Below are positions 35,501-47,500 of a DNA stretch of 64,000 bases, piece after piece. The translations under genes were made by a program, and so were the position numbers. The stretch is from Sabellastarte sp. h YS-2021 (taxonomy: Eukaryota > Annelida > Polychaeta > Sabellida > Sabellidae): contig OZ024935.1 in NCBI GenBank assembly GCA_964017235.1, positions 35,257,596 to 35,321,595 of the forward strand, written 5' to 3'. The first letter of the stretch is position 1. Each line of letters begins with the position of its first letter. Below the pieces are notes generated by a model, which worked only from the letters and a program-made list of their open reading frames with translations, did no database searches and was not told the DNA's origin.

Positions 35501-38500
35501 AATATCTCTCCAGTCAAGTCCAGCACCGATAACAGGTTGTTGAGAGGTGTGATAAGTGAAGGTTGCCTGGCAGTAGCTTGGGACACTGTCATATCACTGT
35601 CATATCCCCAAGACAACTGACTGGTCTAAGAATTCTCTGTAACCAAATTTACTTTAGGCAACTCTGTCCAGCACCAGGACTCCATACCCGGTACTTTACT
35701 GTCACCAGTAATTTTCTGTAACCGGCAAAAAACTGGGAGGCTGGGGTCACCAGTCACCAGCTACTGGTCTATATTTAGCCAGCTTTTTTTTTTCTTTTTT
35801 TTTATGTAACCAGTTGGGGTGAAGCCCTGTACAGTAAGGACTGTGAAGCCAGCACCCTGTTTGTAGACTTGTAACCGGTAGGTTGAAGCAAGTGTACAAG
35901 GCTGTGTAGCCAGTACCAGCCGGTACACTCTGTAACCAGTTGTTGAAGCACGTGTACAAGGCTGTGTAGCAAGTACCAGCCGGCACACTCTGTAACTAGT
36001 AGCTGAAGCAAGTGTACAAGGCTGTGTAGCCAGTACCAGCTGGTACACTCTGTAACCAGTTATTGAAGCAAGTGTACAGGACTGTGAAGTTGGTACCTGT
36101 CAGTACACTCTGAAACCAGTTGTGGAGCAAGTGTACAGGGCTGTGTAGCCGGTACCCTGCCGGTACACTGTAACCAGTTGTTAAAGCTACTGTATAAGGC
36201 TGTGTAGTCGGTCGGTGCACTGTAACCAGTTGTTGAAGTAACTGTACAAGGCTGTTTAGCCGGTAGTCGGTTGGTACATTCTGTAACCAGTTGTTGGAGT
36301 AAATGTACTTACAACTATCTTGTGTTGAAATCAGCTGGCTGTAGGTTTCCGCCATTAATAAAGTATTTCTTTTCAAAGCACGTCTTATTTGTAGATTTGA
36401 CAGTTGCTGGGAAAGCCCTTATGATCTATATTTAGAAACAATTGTTGGTCGGTGTGTCACATGACCAGTTTGCTGGTCGGAGTGACGTGATTGGCTGATT
36501 GGAGATGACGATCAGCTTCGTGACCTGGTCGGTGAATCACGTGACCAACTTTGGGGAAATACCCCCACTGGACGCGTTCTTTCTTTATATCACAGTAAAC
36601 GGGAGCTGACTGGTCGACTGATGCTTGTAGCAGAGAAGTCTGTACCAGCGTGCTGGAGGTGAATTTCAGGAACTAAAAACTGGAGTCACAGTAGACGTGA
36701 GTGCAAAGAATGCACTTCCGACCTTCTTGTTCGGTGGATCACGTGATAAACTTTGTGACCTAGTCGGTGCATCACGTGACCAGCTTCGTGATTTGGCCAG
36801 AAGGACACGCGATTGGCTAACTGGAGATGATGTCAGTATTCGTGTTCTTTGTGTGATGCTTTACCGGCAACTTTACAGTCCACAAAACCCCACTACCGAC
36901 AACAAGGCCGGGTCTGCAAAGCAGGGACTGGAATCACAGTAGAGGTGAGTTCTGAAGAATGCACTTCCGACCTTCCTGGTCGGTGAAAACACGTGACCAG
37001 CTTCGTGGTTGGTCGGAAGGACACACGATTGGCTGACTGGATATGACGTCAGAGGTCGCATTCTTTTGTGCTGGCCGGTCGGCTGATGCTTTAAAAGCAG
37101 AGAAGCCTGGACCAGTGCGCTCTGTAGATGAAGTCCTGGCCGGTCTGAAGTCGATTCTTCTTCTCAGCTGGCTGTACACTCAAACCAGTTTCCTGGCCAT
37201 CCACTTCCCTTACTACCGACACAAGTGCCGGGTCCACAAGGGACGGACTGAGAGTGATAAAGATGAAGTTCCTTCTATGTAAATACTAGGTGAGGTCGGC
37301 TGAACATGAGCTTGCCGGTCGACTAATGCTTTACAGCAAAGATGTCTGGACCAGTGCGCTCTGAAGAAATCTGAAGAATTCATCTCTTGCTTCTGATGAA
37401 AAAACACTAATACTCGAGCTAGGCTGGTGTGACTGATGCTTTACAGCAGAGAAGTCGGTACCAGAGCGCTCTGAAGAATGCACCTCTTGGGGAATTCCTT
37501 CTATTTGCAGTGTTCAAAACTACGTAGATTGAAGTTGTCCGTGATTTCTATTCGTAGTACTAAAACAGACGTTTCTATGGTGATTGAACTGGAAAGTTAC
37601 AGAAGGTACATTCAACAAAAGACACGGATAAAAATACCTGTAAGTAGTATATCCATTATTTCCTTAATATTGCCGATCTGCCCCTAACAACACCATGGTT
37701 GAATGGGTGCCTTCATAATTCATATTTCTCGTCTTACTGCCCTATCATCAACACTAAATTGAGTCAGCTAGGGAGTGTTTCCAGCAGATTTCTTAATGTA
37801 TATCCATGCTTGCTATGTAGGTAACACTTCTACAATAAATTATTTGCAAATAAGGTAGAAAATCCGTCATAATGCACACTTTTCCTTAAAATATCTGGAG
37901 ATCGTTGAAAACACAGTACAGTCTGCACAGTACAAACGAAAAAGATGATATGACGTCATGTTGTCTAGACAGGAAGGAAGTACCATGCGCCACCTAGCGA
38001 ATGCACAGTGCTGGGACCGGCCAGCCGGTGGAAACACAGGACGTCTTTTTCTGGCGTTTGGCGGGCCGGTCTGCGCCGACCGGATTAGCAATTGTCCATT
38101 GGATAGGAAGTATTAACGCAATAAAAATTAATTCTTCCTGTCTAGTGACCCATATGCTTAGGGTTTATTTTCAGCTTTCGAGCATGAAAAGACTCCAAAT
38201 ACTTCCACTCCCCTAAACCTGATACCAGCCTGTTGCAGGTTTATCTCCCCAACTACTGAAGGTACCCATTTGTTTTCACGGGGGAGGAGGCATACATATG
38301 TGTACAGTACCTTGTCCAAGGGTACAACGATCTGCATGACCTGGGCAAGGATCAAACCCCAGGCCGTCCATTATGAAATTAAAAACCCCAGCCACAAGGT
38401 CACAGAGATCTCTATAAAGTTTAATATACTGTAATGGAAAATTACACTGTTGTAAAACAATAATAATCCTGTACACAATTTAAAATCAATAACAGGATGA

Positions 38501-41500
38501 ACATATACCTATGTAGTTTTCATACCTTTGGTTGAATGTCTGTCCTACACTCCCCCCATGAAAATGTGTCACATCCCCTGAATTAATGGAAATCTCAAAC
38601 AGATAGGAAATCTTGTGATTAAAAGGCTGTAACACGAGAGGGTTGGTGCCATTCAGCTGATATCCCTGTCAAATGGTTAAAGTATCTATGAGTTTTAAGT
38701 ATCATGTAAACTGCAACATATCAACTGACTCAAAATCATTGCAATTAAACAATAAATTTAGGATTTAGCAAGGCTGAAACACATTTAACCATACTAACTA
38801 AATATTAGGTTACCCAAGCACTAGTTCACACCAATATTATTCAACAGATTAAATGTTTTCTTATCTATTTTACCTCATATAGGATTTTTTACGGGATCAT
38901 TTGAATTCTTATTTAGCGTTAAAACCTAAAACATACCAATAACAAGCAATCAGTACTCGTGAACGGGCTCTGTGTCAGCTGTGTGTTTTGAGCTTCAGAG
39001 TAGAAGTGAAAGTAGAAAATAGCATCAGAGATGCCCGTACCCCACAGCCTGGGAAAATAGTTTTCAACACCATGAGATGTAGAAGTAGTGAAACATTGAC
39101 TGTACACAGATTGGGATACTTTCAGAGCAGTGTCCATTATATAAAGCTCCAAATAATGTTAAAGTAGAGAAACTAACATCTAAGAAAAAGAAACTGCATG
39201 TAAAGATTAAGTATTAAACAGGATAATTCAGTTAACTAAAAATTATGAAACTTTAAGACTTCTCCAATTTGAAAATCATTTGTATGGTCGAATTATGGTT
39301 TGCAAGTTTTGAATATTACTCATACATACAGATGTGGCAACACATGCTTTTGTGTGGAGTTCGGGCAAAACCTGTGGCTCACTTGATGCAATACCATCTG
39401 TTACAATGGGAAGTTGCAAAAGTAAAACAGTTAATGAATTCTAATATGACTTTAATAGTGCTTAATCTACATCAAAAGACACCCAAAGGTGCAACAACCA
39501 AGATTCAAGTAAAAGATATAAGAGAGATAAAATAGTATTAGGTATCCCTGTAGAGAGATAAAATAGCATCAGATATGCAAGGTCAAAGGTCAAATCCAGG
39601 TCACACCATGATGTTGCACACATATAACCCCCGACCAATGTCCAAAAAATTATCAACTTCGAACCACCATATGGTTTCCGAAATATAACCCAGACAAGGC
39701 ATTATAGGTCAAAGTCACTACGGCAAGGTCAAAGGTCAAATCAAGGTCAGACCATGACGTTTTACATCATCACACCCTAGCCAATGTCCCTACCAAGTAT
39801 CAACTTCCTACGTCTTACGGTTTCCGAGATATAGCCCGGACAAGATTTTATAGGTCAAGGTCACTACGGCAAGGTCAAAGGTCAAATCAAGGGTCACGCC
39901 ATGATGCTGCACACCTACACCCTCTAACCAATGTCCCTACCAAGTATCAACTTCCTACACCTTACAGTATCAGAGATATAGCCCGGACAATATTTTATAG
40001 GTCAAGGTCAATACGGCAAGGTCAAAGGTCAATTCAAGGTCAGACCATGACGTTGCACACCTACACCCCCTAACCAATATCCCCACCAAGTATCAACTTC
40101 CTACACCTTACGGTTTCCCAGATATAGCCTGGACAAGATTTTAGAGGTCAAGGTCACTACCGCAAGCTCAAAGGTCAAATCAAGGTCAGACCATGATGTT
40201 GCACACCTACACCCCCTAACCAATATGCCCACCAAGTATCAACTTCCTACACCTTACGGTTTCCGAGATATAGCCCAGACAATATTTCATAGGTCAAGGT
40301 CACTACGGCAAGCTCAAAGGTCAAATCAAGGTCACACCATGATGTTGCACACCTACACCCCCTAACCAATGTCCCTAACAAGTATCAACTTCCTACACCT
40401 TACGGTTTCCGAGATATAGCCCAGACAATATTTTATAGGTCAAGGTCACTATGGCAAGCTCAAAGGTCAAATCAAGGTCACATCATGATGTTGCACACCT
40501 ACACCCCCTAACCAATGTCCCTAACAAGTATCAACTTCCTACACCTTACGGTTTCCGAGATATAGCCCGGAGAAGATTTTATAGGTCAAGATCACTACGG
40601 TGAGGTCAAAGGTCAAATCAAGGTCAGGCCATGACGTTGCACACCTACACTCCTTAACCAATGTCCCTACCAAGTATCAACTTCCTACACCTTACGCTTT
40701 CAGAGATATAGCCCGGACAAGATTTTATAGGTCAAGGTCACTACGGCAAGGTCAAATCAAGGTCAGACCATGACGTTGCACACCTACACTCCCTAACCAA
40801 TGTCCCTACCAAGTATCAACTTCCTACACCTTACGGTTTCTGAGATATAGCCCGGACAAGATTTTCAAACTCAAGGTCACTACGGCAAGGTCAAATCAAG
40901 GTCAGACCATGACGTTGCACACTTACACCCCCTAACCAATGTCCCTACCAAGTATCAACTTCCTACACCTTTTGGTTTCTGAGATACAGGCCGGACAAAC
41001 TTCTTCCCGCCGCCCGCCCGCCCATCTGGACACCATGGGTGAAAACAATACCCCGACAGCCCTTAAGGGCTGTGGGGTAAAAAGGACACAAAAGTTGTGT
41101 GCTGCAAATGGTATTCAGAAGTAAAGTACAAGGTTAACTGTTAAGGTGCTTCCTAAGGAGCTACTAAGGAAATGGCTCTTATACAAAGATAGAGAGTTCA
41201 AAAAGTTGCTGTATAGTGACTACAGATTAAGACCTGATACCTTCACAAGATCCAGGCCTGATGCTCACAAAAGGCAATCTACCTGTGGCCTAGTACATTT
41301 ACGCAAGATAAGACAGAAATCCGTACAATAATCAATGAGAAAATTGTGATAAAGTGTTGAAATTTCCACATTTTGGTTGGGGATACCTCACTTGTATTGG
41401 CTCTGGGGAACAGACAAATGAACAGATCTGCATGCCTTCAACAATTTTACATCCTTGATAGATAAGGTATCTATTAAAAGAAACAACATGTCTCTGGGCC

Positions 41501-44500
41501 TTGTACTTTTGGAGGAGAATTTGTTCACGCAGAGGTGGACACCGCAGAGTGATGCCATATTGTCAGCGGACTGACATTTTAGCTGACATAAAAACATCTT
41601 TTGGTATCCCTGTATCAGAATGGTTTTTCACTAGTGGAATACCAATGTTAAAAATGTACATGGGTTGGCATGAAGTGGGTCGATTCATTAAGTGGGTCAA
41701 TTTTTCAAGAATATCTGCCAAAATAAAAGAATGCTATATTCCTGTGTCATGAAATTTTTGGAAAAGTTTCACAGTACACAGCTACATTATCAAAGATCAG
41801 ATTTGGATGTTTTAATGTCTATTCAATTTAAAAATTCAAATTATTAAATTGTAAATTTTAATTAGTAAATTAAATTTTTATTAGTTAATACCTTACCTAC
41901 CAGACGATAGCTATAGCCCGGCGCCAGCCGGTCCCGCCAAACGAAAGAAAAAGACGTCCCGGGTTTCACCCCCGGCAGGACCGGCACACTACAATCCACT
42001 CGCCAGGTGGCCTAGTTCCTGCCTCACTCGCCAGAGGGACGTGACGTCATAGCATCTTTTTCGTCCCTAAGATTGAATGATGAGGCTGGAAGCGGGGAAG
42101 GCCGGGTGGGAATTTCCCATCTGGTAGGTAAGGTATTAACTAATAAAAATTTAATTTACTAATTAAAATTTGCAATTTCATTGCGTTAATACATCTTACC
42201 TACCAGACGATAGCTAGAATAACTACCCAGTGGAAGGAGGGCAGCCTTCTGAGGATTGGAGAGAACTCTTATATTATACCTAGGTGTGAGGTTCTAGTCC
42301 TTTGAGGAGACATGTTAGTCTCAAGGGTATCTAGACCTAACTGCCCCCCCCCCCTTTTTGACTGCTCTGAGGGGAGGAAGAGAGCAAGAGTTCAAGTCCA
42401 TGATTCCCACTGTTAACCTGGAAGAGTAGGGAAAGTCCTATACCCAGAGAATTACTCTGCAGTAAAAAACTTTGAGAAGCCAAGGCATAGGCTAAAAGTG
42501 AGCCTGCACCTAAAACTAACTAGTATATACACTATATATAATTATATACAAAGAAGCTTAGGGGACTAGTGGTGGATCTGCTGGGCCGCCACCACAGGAC
42601 CCAAGTGAAAAAGCTCCTTATCTGCCCAGGCAACATCCTTAAGGTAAAACTGTGTAAAGGTGTTGTGGGACTTCCAGTGGCATGCTGCTAGAATCTGGTA
42701 CAGAGATATGCCACCTTGAAAAGCTTTGGAGGCCGCAAAGACCCTAACATCATGGGCCTTGACCTGATGTAAGGTCAAGGACTCTTGGTCAGAGAGATCA
42801 TAACACAACACTACTGTTTGTTTGATCCAGGATGAGATAGTGGCAGGAGAGATGTCCCTGTCAAAACCTTGTTTGAATGAGACAAAAACTAACTCCTTTC
42901 CCGTTCTTAGGTTTTGTGTTTTGTCCAGGTAGTAGCGAAGAGCCCGAACGGGGCAAAGGGATCTGTCTTCCTTTAAAGACTTATCCAGAGTGGGGGCTAA
43001 GGCCGGGATGACCACAGGGGCCACGCACTCTGGTCCCTCCTTTGCCAAGTGATTTTTCGCCAAGAAGCTTGGTGATGGGTAGAGGGAAACTTTGGACCAA
43101 TCAGCTTGGTGTCTGATATTTTTGTTTAACCAAGCGTGTATCTCACTTCTGCGTTTTCCTGAAGCCAGGGCTAGGAGAAAAACAGTTTTGAAAGTAAGGT
43201 GTTTTAGAGAAGCCTTTCTGGGGGGTTCAAACGGTGCTTTTGTAAGCTGGTGTAAAACTAGGGAGAGGTTCCAAGCAGGAACCCCCCTGCGTCCTTTGGG
43301 TCTATCCCTGTGAAAACTGTCTAACAGTCTAGTCAAATTGTCATCCTTGCCGACATTAATCGAGGTATTTCCCAGTTTGTCGGCAATGGCTGACCTGTAA
43401 CCGTCAATAGTGCTGGGCTGGAGATTTTTCTCCTGGAAAAGGTGCAGGAGGAAATCTGCTATTTGTTTTATAGATGGGTTCCTGAAGTCCACCTGACTTG
43501 TTTCGCACCATTTGATAAAAACGGCCCACTTCGCTTCGTAGACTGTTCTGGTTGAACGTCTTTGAGGCGCCTCAATTCTTGACGCCACTGGGCTAGAGAA
43601 CCCCTGCTCCTTGATTGTCTGGGCTCTAGGAGCCAGGCATGGAGATTTAGGTTTGTCAGATCCCTGTGACGTGCCTTGTTGAAAGGTTGGGTCACTAGAT
43701 CTGGATGGTGTGGAAGACATAGAGGAACCCTCGCAGACAGTTCCACTAGGTCCCAAAACCAAGGCATGTTGGGCCATCCCGGGGCAATCAGGATTGCTCT
43801 GCGATACCAGTGATCTGACAGCTTGCTGACCACCTTCCCCATCAGAGACACTGGGGGAAAGAGGTACATGTCCAGGTCCTCCCAGGACAATGTCAGAGCA
43901 TCCACTGACCAGGCCTTTGGGTCTGGAATTGGGGACACAAATTGAACTAGCTTGCAGTTGTACCTTGTTGCAAACATGTCCACTAGGGGAGAATGCCAGG
44001 TTTGACAAAGGAGGTCGAAGGTCTCTTGATGGAGGGACCACTCCGTCTGAATGACCTGCCTTTGGCGAGACAATTTGTCTGCAATTACATTCAGACGGCC
44101 TGGAATGTGTCTGGCCTTCAGTACTATTTGATTGAGGCTGCACCAACATAGGAGCCGCCAAAGAAGGGCACAGAGTGAGCCTGACCTCATACCTCCTTCC
44201 TTGTTGATGTATGCTACAACCGTAGTGTTGTCTGTGGCAATCAGGACGACCTTTCCTTGCACTAAATGTTGGAATCTTTTTAGTGCTAACAACACGGCTT
44301 TTAGTTCTAAGAAGTTTATGTGCAACTTGCTTTCGGGCACTGACCAAGTACCGCTTGCTGTGAAGTCGCCTAAGTGAGCACCCCAGCCTTCTTTTGAGGC
44401 GTCTGTAAAGATTTGAACTGCGTGTCGCAGGGGGTGTAAGGGCTGACCCTTTAGGACATTTTCCTCTTGGGTCCACCACTGCAGGTACTGGTGGAGAGAC

Positions 44501-47500
44501 CTCGGAATTGGGATCTCCTTTTCCAGAGATTCTGGGACTCTCCAGTGCTTTTTGAGGTGCCACTGAATAGGTCTCATGTGCAGTCTGCCTAGGGGCACCT
44601 GTTTTTCTGTCGCAGTGAGAAGACCTATAAGAGACATGAAAGTTCTCACTCGGCAATATCTGGTCTGTAAAAGCACTGTTATCTTTTGTTGAAGGGCTTC
44701 CCAACGGTTTTGAGTAGGCCTGACTACTCCGTTGAGTAGGTCGTACTGGTAGCCTACGAAGTCGAAGACTTGCTGGGGTTCCAGTTCTGACTTTTGCATG
44801 TTTACCATCCAGCCCAACTCCTGGCAAAGGGCTAGGAGGGACTGGGTTCCCTGGTGGCAAGATTCTTTGGTAGGGGCTCGAATCAACCAGTCGTCTAGGT
44901 ACTGGTGGATTCTTATACCCTGTGACTGAGCCATTAACTTGACCTCTTTGACCACACCAGTGAACTCCATGGGAGCTGTTGACAGGCCAAAGGGAAGTGC
45001 CCGAAACTGGTACGACTGGTTCTGAAAGTGGAACCTGAGGAATTTTCGGGATGTGAAGTGAATTGGAATGTGAAAGTAGGCGTCGCTGAAATCTAGCGAT
45101 GTCACCCACTCCTCTTGTTGTAGAGAGGTCCGGATTGTCTCTGGAGTCTCCATTTTGAATGTTTTTACGCATAAAAACTGATTTAGAGTACTGAGATCCA
45201 AGATCGGCCGCCACTTGTGGTTCGGCTTTGGGACAATGAACAGTCTGTTGAAAAAGGCTAGTGAGGTTTGAACCCTGACCCTCTCTACTGCCTTTTTCTC
45301 GATCAGAGCTTGTACAGCTTCTTGCAAGTGGGAGTCTCTGATGGGGTTTGCATACCCACTTATTATCAGGGGATCCCTTACCAAGGGAGGTCTGACTTTG
45401 AAGGGGAGAACATAACCCTCCTTTAAAATGGACACTACTTTGGGGTTTGCACCTTTGTGAGCCCATATTTCCCAAAAACTCTGAAGACGTCCCCCCACTG
45501 GTTGGACACTTGCAACATTGGGGACATTTGGAACATTTGGAGCAGAAACAAAGTGACCGACAAAAGAAGCACTTTTCACACACTTTATTTGACTTTTGAT
45601 CTTTGATTTTGGCCTTACGTCTTTCTTTTGTGACTGCCACCTTGTTACAGTAGGTACACGACATACAACATGATAAGAAACATTTGTTGGAACAGATACA
45701 AAAGAGTTTCTTGTTACGACACTTTTCACAGAACTGACTGGCCAGGCCACCGGCACCGGACTTGACTTGCAGTAATTGTCATTTATACTGTGTCTTCTCA
45801 TGAGCCATCTTGGTACCACGTCCGGGCTGACCACCCCGGCCTCTGCCCCGGCCTCTATTGCGGGAACCAAACGCTTTCCAAGCTGGTAGTTCCTTTCCGG
45901 CTTGAGAAGTTGTTTTAGCAGTGTCTTGAGGTTTCCAACCAGTACTGTAGGGTTGGTATCTCTGTTTTCTGCCTCTACCGGCGAACCCCCCGCGGCCCGG
46001 GCCGGGCTGGGAAGTACGTCGGGAAGCTTCTAATTGGTTTATTTCATCCTCAGCTTTTCTAATAGCAGCATCTGGAAATAACCCATATCCATTCAGGGGG
46101 CAATTTCTCAAGGAATTGAAAGTATCTGGTTTAATCCCCGGTTTCACAGCTTCCAAGTATGAATCCCTACGGAGTAGGGTCAAATTCGCCATCTGCACAA
46201 ATGTAAAGTCTGCCAAATGTTGTAGAGATTTACCCATGGCGAAACTGACATTCTGGTTAAATGAGGATAAATATAAAAGTTCATCCAATGCACCTTGAGC
46301 TTTGACAGAGGACTTGCCTTTCTTAAGTTCACTTTGTAAAATATGCAATTGTTCTTGGAAGGCATCCTGTATTTTGGTAATACAGCGATTAAACCCCGCT
46401 GACTGGTTGCAAATATATGAAGACTCTTTTGCTGCTTTCTCCCACTTACGCATAGTGTCTTGTGATAGTGGGCGGGATGGAGGCTGAGGAGATGTAGAAG
46501 ATATGGTTGAAATCCTGGGGAATGAACTATTGATCTTCGCCGCATCATTTGGCCAAGAATTCACCGATTTACCCGGCCTAGTTGGATCTGTAGGCTCCGC
46601 CGGGTGTATCCCATACCATCTGTTCTGGGATTTGGGGGGTCTGAGGAATTGGTCCACATGCAGGCCACCTGGATCACTAGATTTTGAAGGATATCCTTCT
46701 ATCAGTACAAGGTTTAGAGTTTCTAGTTTTCGGCACAACCAATCTTCCGGTGGAAGATCCACAGAAATCTTGCCCACAGGCTGAGAACGGTGACCTGCCC
46801 AAGGATTATCAGTGCGGAATTGCGGAGAAAACTCCAGGTCAGGAATGTGTGTCCATCCCATGAACGCGCGGACGCCTCTCACAGTCTCGCGGTAATTTTG
46901 ATCTTCACTGAGGACCCGGTCCGGGTCTGAGGTTTCCAAGTCTGGGGATTCCTCTGCGTCAGATAACTCACCCTCTTCAAATGTTTCCTGAGGATTGACA
47001 TCGCGGAAGGTGACCGGCCCGGAGCCAGAAGAAGGTTGTTGAAATGCAGATTGAGAGGAAGCAGACATAGCAGCTGACGAAACAGTAGCCACCGGAGCAG
47101 GGTGTTTAAACATAGGTTCTGCTTCCGGGTAGAGGTTTTGAAGTGGAGATTGTCTGTCAGCAAAGGAAACATCCTGATCTCTAGGCTCATCCGGGCCAAC
47201 AGCCGGGCCGGCTGGGCCGGAAGAAGCCGAAGTAGAGACAAAAAAGGGTGTCTGGGAAAGAGCACCTGCTGGAGCAGCATGAGAGACCGGTACTTTGACC
47301 GGAGAAAATGTTGGATTTTGTTGCACAGAAGGTGAGGAGCGATGTCCTAAAGTAAAAAGTGCCTCAAGCCTGGCCATACGAGTGGCCCACTTTTCGTCCA
47401 GTTCTTGAAGATCTTTCTTAAACTGAGGCACAGGAAGGGACAAATCCGGAGCAGAAGAAACAGAAACAGCAGGTTCTTGTTCTGGCTGGGTATCAAGTAC

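Larger units (their letters stand above)
31940..38126 (-). mobile_element. DIRS element 3, non-autonomous, in the intron between exons 7 and 8
   Basis: About 6.2 kb on the minus strand with the same plan as element 2: right end and ICR (31940-32320), YR remnant, Pol remnant with the same RT deletion, 60-base repeats, promoter-like modules and left terminal repeat. The two terminal repeats differ at about one base over the stretch compared, while the coding remnants hold many stops. Confidence 0.9.

Noticed and set aside
41146-41752. Possible small genes in the intron 6 gap
   Set aside because: Short frames with no domain, no splice support and ordinary AT-rich composition.
46116-47335. Plus-strand open frames opposite gag in element 4
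   Set aside because: They overlap the Gag frame on the other strand and have no recognisable content.
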